From SURF-32 sp964648365 (GTDB lineage Bacteria; Planctomycetota; Phycisphaerae; UBA1845), in the NCBI GenBank assembly GCA_964648365.1, contig CAZYLK010000160.1, forward strand, positions 1 through 14,712: 14,712 nt of DNA. The letters run 5' to 3'. The translations under genes and the position numbers were made by a program. The notes beneath the pieces are model-generated. The model had not been told where the DNA came from, ran no database searches, and was given only the letters and a program-made list of their open reading frames with translations. Positions 1 through 8,240 of this stretch are shown one piece after another (position 1 is the stretch's first letter; each line of letters starts with the position of its first letter).

Positions 1-2437
1 GCAGGCCCATCACGCCCGGCACGCCGAAGAGCAGCCCGACGAACACCGGTACGATGATCGCCAGCAGCGACGGGAAGATCATTTCCTTCTGCGCGCCGCG
101 GGTGGAGATGTCCACGCAGCGGGCGTAGTCGGGCACCTTCTCGCCGCGGAAGGTGATCTGCTCGCGCGGCCAGTTCTCCGGATTCTTGGAATCAGCCTCG
201 GACATGCCCTTGTCGGTCCGCAGGTACTCGCCCATGCGGGCGAACTGGTTGCGGCATTCGAGCATCATGCGATACGCCGCCCGGCCGACCGCCTTCATGG
301 TCAAAGCGCAGAACAGGAAGGCCAGCAGCACGCCGGAGAACATCCCGCACAGCACTTTCGGGTTCATCAGCGTCACGTCGTAGTAGTCCATGAACTGCTG
401 GAGGGAGGCCTTGCGTGTCGAGACCACCTGAAGTTCGACTTCGACGCCCAGCGGACCCGTGATGTGGGTCTCCTGGGTGTAGCCCAGTTCCGCGTCCGGC
501 TCGGACAGCCCGACGATCTTCAGCGGCGCATTGCCCTCCCTGGCCTTGTCGTGCATGCGTCCGAGGACGGGCAGGGCACGCTCATTCAGGCACATGAACG
601 TGTCGTAACTTGAATCACCGGCGCCCGCGTCAAGCTGCTGACCGAACTTTCCGTGACCCATGTAGAAGATGTCGCCCACGGCGAGCTTGTCCGCGTCACC
701 ATAGTCCTTATTGACCTCGACCATGTAGCTGCGCGCTTCGCGGATCTGCCCGATGCGGACTTCCTCGACATAAGCCGCCAGCAGCGCCAGCGCCGTCAGC
801 GCTGCCGACCCGATGGCGAAGCCTTTGCCCGTCGCGGCGGTCGTATTGCCCAGCGAGTCGAGCGCGTCGGTGCGCTCGCGGACTTCCGGCTTCTGGTGCG
901 TCATTTCCGCGTTACCGCCGGCATTGTCGGCGATGGGTCCGTAAGCGTCTGTGGCCAGCGTGAATCCAAGCGTCGCCAACATGCCGACGGCCGCCAGGCC
1001 GACTCCGTACAGGCCGAGCATGAACGTCTCGCCGCCACCGGCAAAATTGAACGACAGCAGGATGCCGAGAATGATGATTGTGAGCGATGCCCACGTGCTC
1101 TTCATGCCCTCGGCGACACCGGCAATGATCACCGTCGCGGGACCGGTCTGCCCTTGCTCGGAGATGTTCTTCGTAGGCTGGAAGTCGTAGCTGGTATACC
1201 GCTCCGTGAACTGGCCGATGCCCCAGCCGGCCAGAAGTCCCACAACGACGGCGCCGGCGATACCCAGCCAGTTGACGCCCACAATTCCGTTGAGCAGCGC
1301 GTAGCACACGATTCCGGTGGCAACGACGATGGCGAGGCTGGAAATGACCAAACCCTTGTTCAGAGAGCCCATGAGCTGCGCCATCGTCGCGCCCTCTTTG
1401 GTCTCGACGAGATTGATACCGGCCCAGATGCTCGCAATGATGCCTGCGGCCGCGATCAGTGCCGGCACGGCGAGGAACGCCATCGCGTCGACGCCCCAGT
1501 TCGCGTTGCCCAGCGCGTGCGCGGCCGCCACGCCAAGCGCCCCCGTCGCCAGAATCGAGCCGGCGTAGGATTCGTAAAGGTCGGCGCCCATGCCCGCCAC
1601 GTCGCCCACGTTGTCGCCCACGTTGTCGGCGATCGCAGCCGGGTTACGCGGATCGTCTTCCGGAATGCCCGCTTCGACCTTTCCGACGAGGTCGGCGCCG
1701 ACGTCGGCGGCTTTCGTATAGATACCGCCACCCACGCGAGCGAACAGCGCCTGAGTACTGGCGCCCATGCCGAAGGTCAGCATGACGACGGTGATCTCGT
1801 GGAGCGGCATATCAGTGAACTGGTAAAGGCACCAGAACCACACGGTGATGTCCAGCAGCGCGAAGCCCACGACGACCAGCCCCATCACCGCGCCCGCGCG
1901 GAAGGCGACCCGCAGGCCACGATTAAGGCCTTCACGTGCACCGGCTGTGGTTCGATGGGCGGCCATCGTTGCGGTGCGCATGCCGAAGTAGCCGCACAAG
2001 CCGCTAAAGAACCCGCCCGTCAGGAACGCGAAGGGCACAAGACCGTGCTGCACATGAAGGCCGAACGCCATCCATCCCAGGACGATAACCAGGCCGATGA
2101 AGACGATGCTGACGACCTTGTATTGCCGGAAGAGGTACGCCATCGCGCCCTCCCGCACGTACCCGGCGATCTTGATCATCAGCGGATCGCCTTCGTCTGA
2201 GTCTTCGACCTCCTGGTAGTACTTTCGCGCCATGAAAAGCGCAATGCCGCCGCAGATCGGACCCAGATACCACAGGAAAGGAATCCCCGGGCGATCCTGG
2301 TTGGCGACCGTCGCAGTCGTGGTTGCGGCCCCTGCGCCCTCATCCTGCGCCAACGCCACTCCCGCCGTCAGGCTCCAACACATCGCTCCCAGCAGGAGCA
2401 CCCTCATCGGTGTCAATACCTTGGGTCTCAACGTCAT
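1..2437 (-). CDS. hppA: Membrane-bound K+-dependent proton/sodium pyrophosphatase, 3' end beyond window
   Basis: Hydrolyses cytoplasmic pyrophosphate and pumps H+ or Na+ across the inner membrane. About 812 codons are present and the C-terminal part lies beyond position 1. Seen: the pyrophosphate-binding signature DVGADLVGKVE at residues 245-255, followed by DDPRNPA and DNVGDNVGDVAG; GNTTAATGKG at residues 530-539; and many membrane helices. In this family Ala in the GNTT-A-A-T-G motif (with the following Gly) marks the K+-dependent class, while Lys/Thr marks the K+-independent class. Whether H+ or Na+ is pumped cannot be settled here. Two oddities: a signal-peptide-like N-terminus (hydrophobic run ending in ALA-Q, about residue 30, before the usual first helix near residue 48), and about 120 residues (570-690) between helices 12 and 13, where typical family members have roughly 20. 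ATG at 2437 directly abuts AAGGAG, so the in-frame TTG at 2431 or ATG at 2407 may be the true start. Confidence 0.95.
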   Translation of the reverse strand, partial: MTLRPKVLTPMRVLLLGAMCWSLTAGVALAQDEGAGAATTTATVANQDRPGIPFLWYLGPICGGIALFMARKYYQEVEDSDEGDPLMIKIAGYVREGAMAYLFRQYKVVSIVFIGLVIVLGWMAFGLHVQHGLVPFAFLTGGFFSGLCGYFGMRTATMAAHRTTAGAREGLNRGLRVAFRAGAVMGLVVVGFALLDITVWFWCLYQFTDMPLHEITVVMLTFGMGASTQALFARVGGGIYTKAADVGADLVGKVEAGIPEDDPRNPAAIADNVGDNVGDVAGMGADLYESYAGSILATGALGVAAAHALGNANWGVDAMAFLAVPALIAAAGIIASIWAGINLVETKEGATMAQLMGSLNKGLVISSLAIVVATGIVCYALLNGIVGVNWLGIAGAVVVGLLAGWGIGQFTERYTSYDFQPTKNISEQGQTGPATVIIAGVAEGMKSTWASLTIIILGILLSFNFAGGGETFMLGLYGVGLAAVGMLATLGFTLATDAYGPIADNAGGNAEMTHQKPEVRERTDALDSLGNTTAATGKGFAIGSAALTALALLAAYVEEVRIGQIREARSYMVEVNKDYGDADKLAVGDIFYMGHGKFGQQLDAGAGDSSYDTFMCLNERALPVLGRMHDKAREGNAPLKIVGLSEPDAELGYTQETHITGPLGVEVELQVVSTRKASLQQFMDYYDVTLMNPKVLCGMFSGVLLAFLFCALTMKAVGRAAYRMMLECRNQFARMGEYLRTDKGMSEADSKNPENWPREQITFRGEKVPDYARCVDISTRGAQKEMIFPSLLAIIVPVFVGLLFGVPGVMGL

Positions 2438-2443
2438 CTCCTT
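2429..2443 (-). promoter_or_regulatory. Ribosome binding site of hppA favouring a TTG start
   Basis: On the minus strand AAGGAG occupies 2443-2438 and is followed with no spacer by ATG (2437-2435). The in-frame TTG at 2431-2429 lies six bases from AAGGAG, which is normal spacing. The sequence therefore argues for TTG initiation two codons inside the longest reading frame. The effect on the protein is only two residues. Confidence 0.45.
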
Positions 2444-2485
2444 GTAATCCGTCAATCTTGGTTACGAGTTATTTCGGGAAGGGGC

Positions 2486-2507
2486 GGACCCCCCGCACGA
2501 ATGCAGG
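2486..2507. repeat. Diverged copy of the GA-centred hairpin repeat upstream of hppA
   Basis: GGACCCCCCGCACGAATGC at 2486-2504 is nearly the same as GGACCCCCGCATGAATGC at 12681-12698 and GGACCCCCGGATGAATG at 4771-4787. The right arm is degenerate here. The rest of the 263-base gap between hppA and the next gene (2438-2700) contains no gene. A 6-bp hairpin CTTCGG-GGG-CCGAAG lies at 2668-2682, but no T-run follows it, and I see no promoter I would defend. Confidence 0.45.
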
Positions 2508-2700
2508 TCGAATCCGCACTCTGCTGTAACTGCTTGCCAAATATGGAGTTGCAGGCATCCTGCCGCAACCGCGCCACCGGCTCTTCACCGGAAGGCGGGA
2601 CTATAGCAAATCGAATTGGCCATGCCAACGGGCTCCGGCGGCGCGAGAATGCAACCGTGCGGTTTGCCTTCGGGGGCCGAAGCGACCAGGGAAACCGGAT

Positions 2701-3915
2701 TCAGCGGAGCAGGCTCCAGATCAGGGTCATGGCCGCCATGATCGACGTGGCAATGCCGGCCCAGCCCAGAAGCGTCTTGAGGCGGACGTCAAGACGCCGG
2801 GCGGGTTTGTCGGCGGCTTCGAGGAGCTGAACGCCCAGTGCCGCCAGCGGCAACGACAGGCGGATCATCAGCGGCACGCCGGGAATCCGACGCAGTCGGG
2901 CGAGGCACGCGGCCGCGAGTCGCGCACCCAGCCCTCCACGGCCAGGATTCGCCCGTCCGTCCTCGTCCCCGCGGTCGGGGGAGTCGGCCCCGTCGTGGCC
3001 GCGGCCCTCGGCCGGCTCGCTGAGAGCCTGCGGCGGCGGCTTGGACTTCATCGAGCGCATTCCGCCGCGGGGGGGCGGCGCGCCGAAGGCGTCCACGACG
3101 GGCGCGTCGCCAGGCGTGGCGGTTAAGTCGTCATCGGCGTCGGGCGGGGCCGGGGCGCCGGTCAGGTCGTCGTCGAACTCCAGGTCGGGCGATCCTCCCA
3201 CGGCGGTCGAACCGTCGGGCTCAACCGGGGCGTCGGCGGACGGCGACTGGAGGTCGTCGAGCATGTCGGAGAGCAGGTCCGGTGCGGGGCGCTGCTCAGC
3301 CAGTTCATCCAGGGCGGCATCGAGATCGTCCTCGGCGAAGGCGCCGTCGTCGCGGACGCGATGGACGTGCAGATCGTCGTCAATCGGCGCTCTACGCACG
3401 CCCCGCACGACGATGTCGGGCTGCGATCCGGTGTCATCGTCCAGTTCCGCGGAAGGCGGCGGACCCGCCGGGCGGCGCCCTGTGCTGAAGGCCGTCGGCG
3501 GTTCGTTCAGGTTGACGGATTCGGGTTCACTGAGCCGATCGGCTGCGGCCGCCCTTCCCTGTCCCCCGGTTCCCGCTCGCCCGCCACTCGAATCGCCCTG
3601 CCCGCCACCTCTGGTTCCGGCTGCCCCGCCTGATTTCGAGGCCCCGGCGGCCGACGTGCCAAGTTCCGCCTGCGTGGCGCCGGCCAGACTTTCCAACCTG
3701 GCGAGTTGCTGTTCGAGGCTCACGGCCGGGACGGATGGGGACGCCAGGAATGCCGCGTCGGATTCGTTGAGGCCCGCTCGCCCCTCCGCTTCACCGATCT
3801 CCTGCGAAATCTCGTTGGCGAGATCCGCGGCCGCGGCGAGGAGGCGGTCGAGGTCGTCCTCGGCGTTCTCGCCGAGCGGTGTGTCGTCGATGGGCTGGTT
3901 CGGTGGTTCGGGCAC
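2701..3915 (-). CDS. Disordered acidic protein with C-terminal membrane anchor (unknown function)
   Basis: A 404-residue protein that I do not recognise. The N-terminal 85 residues are acidic and probably helical (EDDLDRLLAAAADLANEISQ, then a Leu-rich stretch near 70-80). Residues about 90-335 are low complexity: Gly/Ser/Ala-rich, then Asp/Pro-rich with repeated DDDL-type motifs, and almost certainly disordered. Near 340-380 there is a basic/hydrophobic segment, and the last 22 residues form a hydrophobic helix ending WSLLR, so the protein looks tail-anchored with the acidic part in the cytoplasm. The start is GTG at 3915 with GAGGA seven bases upstream. It reads in the same direction as hppA, 263 bases upstream of it, and diverges from the sigma factor gene across a 160-base gap that probably holds both promoters. 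The overlapping plus-strand frame at 3041-4048 is Ser/Arg-rich and not credible. The gene call is good; the function is unknown. Confidence 0.8.
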   Translation of the reverse strand: MPEPPNQPIDDTPLGENAEDDLDRLLAAAADLANEISQEIGEAEGRAGLNESDAAFLASPSVPAVSLEQQLARLESLAGATQAELGTSAAGASKSGGAAGTRGGGQGDSSGGRAGTGGQGRAAAADRLSEPESVNLNEPPTAFSTGRRPAGPPPSAELDDDTGSQPDIVVRGVRRAPIDDDLHVHRVRDDGAFAEDDLDAALDELAEQRPAPDLLSDMLDDLQSPSADAPVEPDGSTAVGGSPDLEFDDDLTGAPAPPDADDDLTATPGDAPVVDAFGAPPPRGGMRSMKSKPPPQALSEPAEGRGHDGADSPDRGDEDGRANPGRGGLGARLAAACLARLRRIPGVPLMIRLSLPLAALGVQLLEAADKPARRLDVRLKTLLGWAGIATSIMAAMTLIWSLLR

Positions 3916-4075
3916 GCGGGCGTCCTCAGGGAGTTATCGGTCACGGTTGAGGCGATCTCAAGCCGGCCCCCGAAGGCGGGGATGGGCGCGGTTGGTCGGC
4001 CGGTCGACCCGCCTTGCTTGCGTCGGCTGGGTCTCGCACTTAGGCTGAAGACCCTCACGTCGAAGGGACCGGGAT

Positions 4076-4678
4076 GTGATCAGCCCCAACACCACGACCA
4101 GCCAGCTTCTGGAGGAGTTGTACGACCGCCGGAATCAGGACGCCTGGCGTGAGTGTGACGCCCGCTACCGGCCGATCATCATCGCATTCGCCAGGAAGCT
4201 CGGTCTGGACGAGGCGGACGCCGCGGACGTGGCCCAGGAGACCATGACGCAGTTTCTCGGCGCGTACCAATCGGGGCAATACGACCGCACGCGTGGCCGG
4301 CTGCGAAGCTGGATCATCTCCATCGCCAAGTTCCGCGTCGCCGACGTGAAACGCAGCAAGGCCCGGCGGCGGCAGGTGCGCGGGGAGTCGGCGTTCGAGG
4401 AAAGCCCGCCGGACGATGCGACGCTGGAAGCGCTGTGGGACGAGGAGGTTCGGCAGGCGGTCGTGCGGCGCAGCCTGGAGGAGTTGCGGAACAACTCGCG
4501 CATGGATCCCAAGACGATCCGCGCCTTCGAGATGGTCACGCTGGAGCAGCGCACGGCCGCAGACGCGGCGGCGGAACTGGGCCTGACCACCAACGACGTA
4601 TACGTTGCCAAGAACCGTGCGATCGAGCGGCTGCGGAAGATCCGCGACATGCTGGGCGCGGCGTACGAGGTGCAATAG
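4076..4678 (+). CDS. ECF-type RNA polymerase sigma factor, planctomycete style
   Basis: A 200-residue sigma-70-family protein that would direct RNA polymerase to a dedicated promoter set. Seen: a sigma region 2 at residues about 20-105, with DAADVAQETM (region 2.2) and the RGRLRSWIISIAKFRVADVKR stretch (regions 2.3-2.4), followed by a charged linker. A sigma region 4 helix-turn-helix lies at about 140-195 (TAADAAAELGLTTNDVYVAK, then a basic recognition helix). The start is GTG at 4076 with GAAGGG eight bases upstream; an overlapping ATG at 4074 meets an immediate stop. The acidic residues of region 2.2 that normally contact the polymerase clamp are present, so nothing in the sequence says it must be phosphorylated to work. 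The next gene is a Ser/Thr kinase with an anti-sigma-like zinc motif, an arrangement well known for planctomycete ECF groups. The partnership is inferred from that order. Confidence 0.92.
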   Translation: MISPNTTTSQLLEELYDRRNQDAWRECDARYRPIIIAFARKLGLDEADAADVAQETMTQFLGAYQSGQYDRTRGRLRSWIISIAKFRVADVKRSKARRRQVRGESAFEESPPDDATLEALWDEEVRQAVVRRSLEELRNNSRMDPKTIRAFEMVTLEQRTAADAAAELGLTTNDVYVAKNRAIERLRKIRDMLGAAYEVQ

Positions 4679-4685
4679 CGCATTT

Positions 4686-4787
4686 GGCGCCGGTTTCCAA
4701 CCGGCGGTCACGAGTGTGGCACCGGTTTTCAACCGGTGGATTTAGAGTGTGGCACGGGTTTGCAACCGGTGGACCCCCGGATGAATG
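4686..4787 (+). repeat. Three tandem CCGGTT-N3-AACCGG hairpin repeats between sigma factor and kinase
   Basis: Three units lie 32-33 bases apart: GCCGGTT-TCC-AACCGGC at 4689-4705, ACCGGTT-TTC-AACCGGT at 4721-4737 and ACGGGTT-TGC-AACCGGT at 4754-4770. The last two are preceded by GTGTGGCAC. The third runs into GGACCCCCGGATGAATG, a decayed GA-centred hairpin. Units 1 and 2 differ at both ends of the stem (G/C against A/T), so pairing is kept. The cluster lies inside the probable sigma-kinase transcript and is matched at 12597-12780. Confidence 0.8.
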
Positions 4788-4825
4788 TCGAAGATCCGCC
4801 TGCGGCGGGCCCGGGCTCTGAGAAG

Positions 4826-7630
4826 ATGGCTGACTGCTGCACGCTGGAACAGATCGAGCGGTTCGTCGCCGGGGAGCGGACGGATCCGGCTGTCGCTGCG
4901 CACGTCGAGGCTTGTGAATCGTGCCGGGCGAACGCGAAGCGCGTCCGCGACAACAACGCCTTCATGGCCGAGTTCGGCTCGACGGCGACCGGCGAGGCCG
5001 CCGCGGCGCCGGCGGCACGGGAAACGGTCGAAGGCTTTGACATCCTCGGCGAGATCCACCGCGGCGGGCAGGGCATTGTCTACAAGGCCATCCAGCGGAA
5101 AACGCATCGAACCGTGGCACTGAAGGTGCTTGCGGAGGGGGCGTTCGCCTCGCCGAAGCAACGGCGCCGGTTCGATCGCGAAATCGAACTGGTCGCGCAC
5201 CTCCAGCATCCGAACATCGTGACGCTCTTCGAGAGCGGCGAAACGCCCGACGGGCGGCAGTACTTCGCCATGGAGCACATCCACGGCGTGCCGCTCGACC
5301 GGCACCTGGCCGGGCAGGGGGGGGGCAAGGCGGTCGGCGCGCATCTGAACGACCGGCTGACGCTTTTTCGCAAAATCTGCGCCGGCGTCAGCCACGCCCA
5401 TCAGCGCGGCGTCACCCATCGCGACCTCAAGCCGGCCAACATCCTCATCGACGCAGAGGGCGAGCCGCACATCGTCGACTTCGGCCTGGCCAAGACGCCG
5501 GGGGGGGGTGGCGAGTCGCCCATGACCATGACCGGCGAGTTCATGGGCACGCTGGCGTATGCCGCGCCCGAACAGCTTCGCGGCGACCCGGCGCTGATCG
5601 ACACGCGTACCGACGTCTACGCCCTCGGCGTGATCCTCTACGAGATGCTCACCGGCGCCCGGCCGCACTCGGCGGAAGGCTCGATGATGGACGTGCTCAA
5701 GGCCATTACCGACGTCGATCCGGCCCCGCCCAGCCGCAACGTCGCGTCGCGCCGCCCGGACTCCGGCATCGACCGCGTCCACGAACCGATCAACGACGAA
5801 GTCGATACGATCGTGCTCAAGGCGCTGTCCAAGGATCGCGACCGGCGATATCCCACGGCTGATTCGCTCAGTGCCGACGTCGAACGCTACCTGCGCGGCG
5901 AGCCGATCGACGCCAAGCGCGACAGCGGCTGGTACGTGCTGTCCAAGAACCTGCGCCGGCATCGCACGCCGGTGGCCGTGGCTTCGGCCGTGCTGGTCAT
6001 GTCCGTTGCGTCGGCTATCGCCATGTCGGTGATGTATACCCGCGCCGAGCGCGAACGCGTCCGCGCGGATCAGAATGCCGAAAAATCTGCTCGCGTAGCG
6101 AGTTTTATGGAGGACATGCTTTCGTTCGGCAGCGCGTTCAAGCTACCCAAGATGTCCTCCGGCAACGTGTCGATCCTGGATGCCGTGGACTACGCCGCGG
6201 CTCGCCTCCAGACCGGACTGAAGGACGATCCTCTGGTGCGGGCTTCGCTCCTCGCGACGATTGGCAGCGTATACAACGATCTGGGCAAACCGCAGTCAGC
6301 CGCGATGGACTTGAGGGAGGCGCTCGACATCCGGCGTCGCGAACTCGGCCCGGATGATCTCCAGGTCGCCGATGCGCTGCTGCGGCTGGGTCGCATGTAT
6401 AACACGGAGCAGGACGGCGTCGCGGCCGTGCCGCTGCTGACGGAAGCGCTGGACATCTACGAACGCCACGACGGCACGAATCCATCGACGCTGGCCGACG
6501 TGCGGCTGGTGCTGGCGCTGGCCGAGATGAACCGCGAACTGGTCACCACGCCCGATCTGACATTCGACCGGCCCAGACAATTGGTCGAAGAGGCCTTGGC
6601 GATTCAGAAGGAGCACCTCGGTGACGCTGATCCGGCGGTGGCCCGCTCCTACACACAGCTTGGCATGATCGACGAGACGCTGGGCGACGTCGACGCGGCT
6701 CGCCAGCACTACGAGGCGGCGCTGTCCATTTGCGAGCGTTCGCTGGACGCCGGCAATCTGGAGTTGCTGCAAGCCCGCAACAATGCCGGGCTGATTCGGC
6801 TGGCCACCGACGACGTGGACTCCGGCCGCCGCCTGCTCATGCGGTCGCTCTCCGACATCCCCACCATCGTGCGGGATCATCCTTACATAGCCGTGGTCAG
6901 AACCAACTTCGCCTACGCATTGATCGGACTCGGCGACTACCCGGATGCCCTGGAGCAACTGGAGCTTGCCCGGTCGATCTGGGATGGCCTGGCCGGCGAG
7001 GCGAGTCCCTACGAAGTCGCGACGTATTACAGTCTGGGCGACGTGTACATCGAACTCGGTCGTCTCGCCGACGCCGAATCGAGCCTGGCTCGGGCAGTGG
7101 CGTTGAACCGTGCGCTCGGCGGCGCGGTCGAGGTGACCGACGAGCGAATACTCATTCTCCTCGCCGGCGTTCAGCGTAGACTGGGCCGCCTGGTGGAGGC
7201 CGCACGGTCCGCGGATGAGGCGCTGAGCCTTGCCGAGTCTCCGGAGGCGTTCGACCCGTTCGACCTGCCCGACGCCCTGCAAGCGCGGGCGGCGGTCGCC
7301 CTGGCTCGCGGGCGATCCGCGGACGCCGCGAAGCTGCTGGAGCGTGCGGTCGCCGAATGGGACGAGCTTGAGCCGAACGGCGCGGCTCAGGCGGCCGCGC
7401 TGGTCTGGTGGGCGGCCAGCCTGCTGGATGGCGGCCACACCAAGGCGGCCGCACCCGTGCTGGAGCGCGTCAGGGGTCTGATCGACGCCGACGACACGCA
7501 TGACATCGCGGCTGTGGTCGCGCGGCACGTCGGGCTGTATGAAGAGCTATTGCATGCCCGCGGCGATGCCGAACTGACCGGCCCGCTGGCGGATCTGCGG
7601 TTGCCTCAGCCATCGAGTGACGATGAGTAA
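4826..7630 (+). CDS. Ser/Thr protein kinase with N-terminal anti-sigma-like zinc motif, one membrane helix and C-terminal TPRs
   Basis: Numbered from ATG 4826 (934 residues). Residues 1-45 carry C4-C5 and H26-x3-C30-x2-C33, the arrangement of zinc-binding anti-sigma (ZAS) domains. A PknB-like kinase domain follows at about 68-345: Gly loop RGGQGIVYKA, Lys100 (VALKVL), HRDLKPAN with Asp200, DFG at 218-220, then an APEQ segment. A single membrane helix lies at about 381-406, followed by at least six TPR-like repeats of the 42-residue type to about residue 900. The kinase should be cytoplasmic and the TPRs outside. The frame extends upstream to GTG 4736 or ATG 4781, but both lie in hairpin repeats. 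ATG 4826 has only a weak GAGAAG before it and the sequence only starts looking like a domain there, so I prefer it. The gene follows the ECF sigma gene and its stop overlaps ruvC. Two nine-G runs lie inside the kinase domain. Regulation of the neighbouring sigma factor is inferred. Confidence 0.9.
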   Translation: MADCCTLEQIERFVAGERTDPAVAAHVEACESCRANAKRVRDNNAFMAEFGSTATGEAAAAPAARETVEGFDILGEIHRGGQGIVYKAIQRKTHRTVALKVLAEGAFASPKQRRRFDREIELVAHLQHPNIVTLFESGETPDGRQYFAMEHIHGVPLDRHLAGQGGGKAVGAHLNDRLTLFRKICAGVSHAHQRGVTHRDLKPANILIDAEGEPHIVDFGLAKTPGGGGESPMTMTGEFMGTLAYAAPEQLRGDPALIDTRTDVYALGVILYEMLTGARPHSAEGSMMDVLKAITDVDPAPPSRNVASRRPDSGIDRVHEPINDEVDTIVLKALSKDRDRRYPTADSLSADVERYLRGEPIDAKRDSGWYVLSKNLRRHRTPVAVASAVLVMSVASAIAMSVMYTRAERERVRADQNAEKSARVASFMEDMLSFGSAFKLPKMSSGNVSILDAVDYAAARLQTGLKDDPLVRASLLATIGSVYNDLGKPQSAAMDLREALDIRRRELGPDDLQVADALLRLGRMYNTEQDGVAAVPLLTEALDIYERHDGTNPSTLADVRLVLALAEMNRELVTTPDLTFDRPRQLVEEALAIQKEHLGDADPAVARSYTQLGMIDETLGDVDAARQHYEAALSICERSLDAGNLELLQARNNAGLIRLATDDVDSGRRLLMRSLSDIPTIVRDHPYIAVVRTNFAYALIGLGDYPDALEQLELARSIWDGLAGEASPYEVATYYSLGDVYIELGRLADAESSLARAVALNRALGGAVEVTDERILILLAGVQRRLGRLVEAARSADEALSLAESPEAFDPFDLPDALQARAAVALARGRSADAAKLLERAVAEWDELEPNGAAQAAALVWWAASLLDGGHTKAAAPVLERVRGLIDADDTHDIAAVVARHVGLYEELLHARGDAELTGPLADLRLPQPSSDDE

Positions 7631-8120
7631 GCCGTTTCGCACGTGTGGGATCGATCCGGGCCTGGGCGTCACCGGCTATGCCGTGCTGGACGCCACGGAC
7701 GCCGGCATGGTGGTCGTCGATGCCGGCGTGTGCCGCACGGACGAATCGCTCGACCTGGCGACCCGGCTGTCGCAACTCGAACGCGACGTGTCCGGCCTGC
7801 TCGACGAACACGCTCCGGATGTCCTGGCCGTGGAAAAACTCTACGCCCACTACAAGCACCCGCGCACCGCCATCATCATGGGCCATGCCCGCGGCGTCAT
7901 CCTGTGCGCGGCCGGGCGTCGCGGGATCGAAGTCGCCGAGCTTCCCGCAACGCATGTGAAGAAACACCTGACCGGCAACGGCCACGCCTCCAAGGAAAGT
8001 GTGCAGCGGGCGATACAGATTATGCTCGGCCTGAGCGAGCTTCCCGAGCCCGCCGACGTAGCCGACGCCCTCGCGATCGCCCTCTGCGGCGGGGCAGCGC
8101 GTTGCGGAGAACGGGTATGA
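7623..8120 (+). CDS. ruvC: Holliday junction resolvase RuvC
   Basis: Cuts Holliday junctions symmetrically as the nuclease of the RuvABC recombination machinery. From ATG 7623 the protein has 165 residues, close to the usual length. All four catalytic acids are visible in the expected spacing: Asp11 in GIDPGLGVTGY, Glu71 in VEKLY, and Asp145 and Asp148 in ADVADALAIAL (corresponding to D7, E66, D138 and D141 of the E. coli enzyme). The basic PATHVKKHLTGNGHASKE segment is also typical. The start codon lies inside the last codons of the kinase gene (8-base overlap), with GTG 7617 as an alternative. This suggests translational coupling to the kinase. ruvA follows after a 268-base repeat-filled gap; ruvB is not in the window. 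Confidence 0.95.
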   Translation: MSKPFRTCGIDPGLGVTGYAVLDATDAGMVVVDAGVCRTDESLDLATRLSQLERDVSGLLDEHAPDVLAVEKLYAHYKHPRTAIIMGHARGVILCAAGRRGIEVAELPATHVKKHLTGNGHASKESVQRAIQIMLGLSELPEPADVADALAIALCGGAARCGERV

Positions 8121-8240
8121 GGAAGAAGGGAGTGAGGGAGTCAGGGAGTGAGGGAGTGAGGGAAGAGCGGCGGGTGGCACACTTCGTTCGGTTGCCCGTA
8201 GTTCTTCATTCGTTATTCGCTATTCGCCATTCGCCATTTC
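8121..8240 (+). repeat. Composite repeat, copy 1: five G3 runs plus YATTCGY heptamer array
   Basis: This is the first of two consecutive copies filling the ruvC-ruvA gap. Part one is an 8-base array GGGAGTGA/GGGAGTCA with GGG at 8128, 8136, 8144, 8152 and 8160, each separated by five bases. That fits a G-quadruplex motif on the plus strand. After a 40-base variable stretch comes a 7-base array, CATTCGT-TATTCGC-TATTCGC-CATTCGC, at 8207-8234. No coding potential is seen. Confidence 0.85.

Noticed and set aside
653..2200. Long plus-strand open frame of 515 codons
   Set aside because: Antisense to the hppA sequence. Its product is His/Arg/Gln-rich without domains, while the minus strand encodes clear pyrophosphatase motifs.
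2668..2682. CTTCGG-GGG-CCGAAG hairpin as a terminator for the acidic protein gene
   Set aside because: The stem is short and no T-run follows on either strand.
3041..4048. Plus-strand frame of 335 codons rich in Ser and Arg
   Set aside because: Mirror image of the low-complexity minus-strand protein, with no ribosome binding site and no recognisable domain.
4736..4825. N-terminal extension of the kinase from GTG 4736 or ATG 4781
   Set aside because: These codons come from intergenic hairpin repeats. Domain-like sequence only begins at ATG 4826.
6296..7528. Minus-strand frame of 410 codons
   Set aside because: Antisense to the TPR region of the kinase, a common by-product of high GC content, with no family features.
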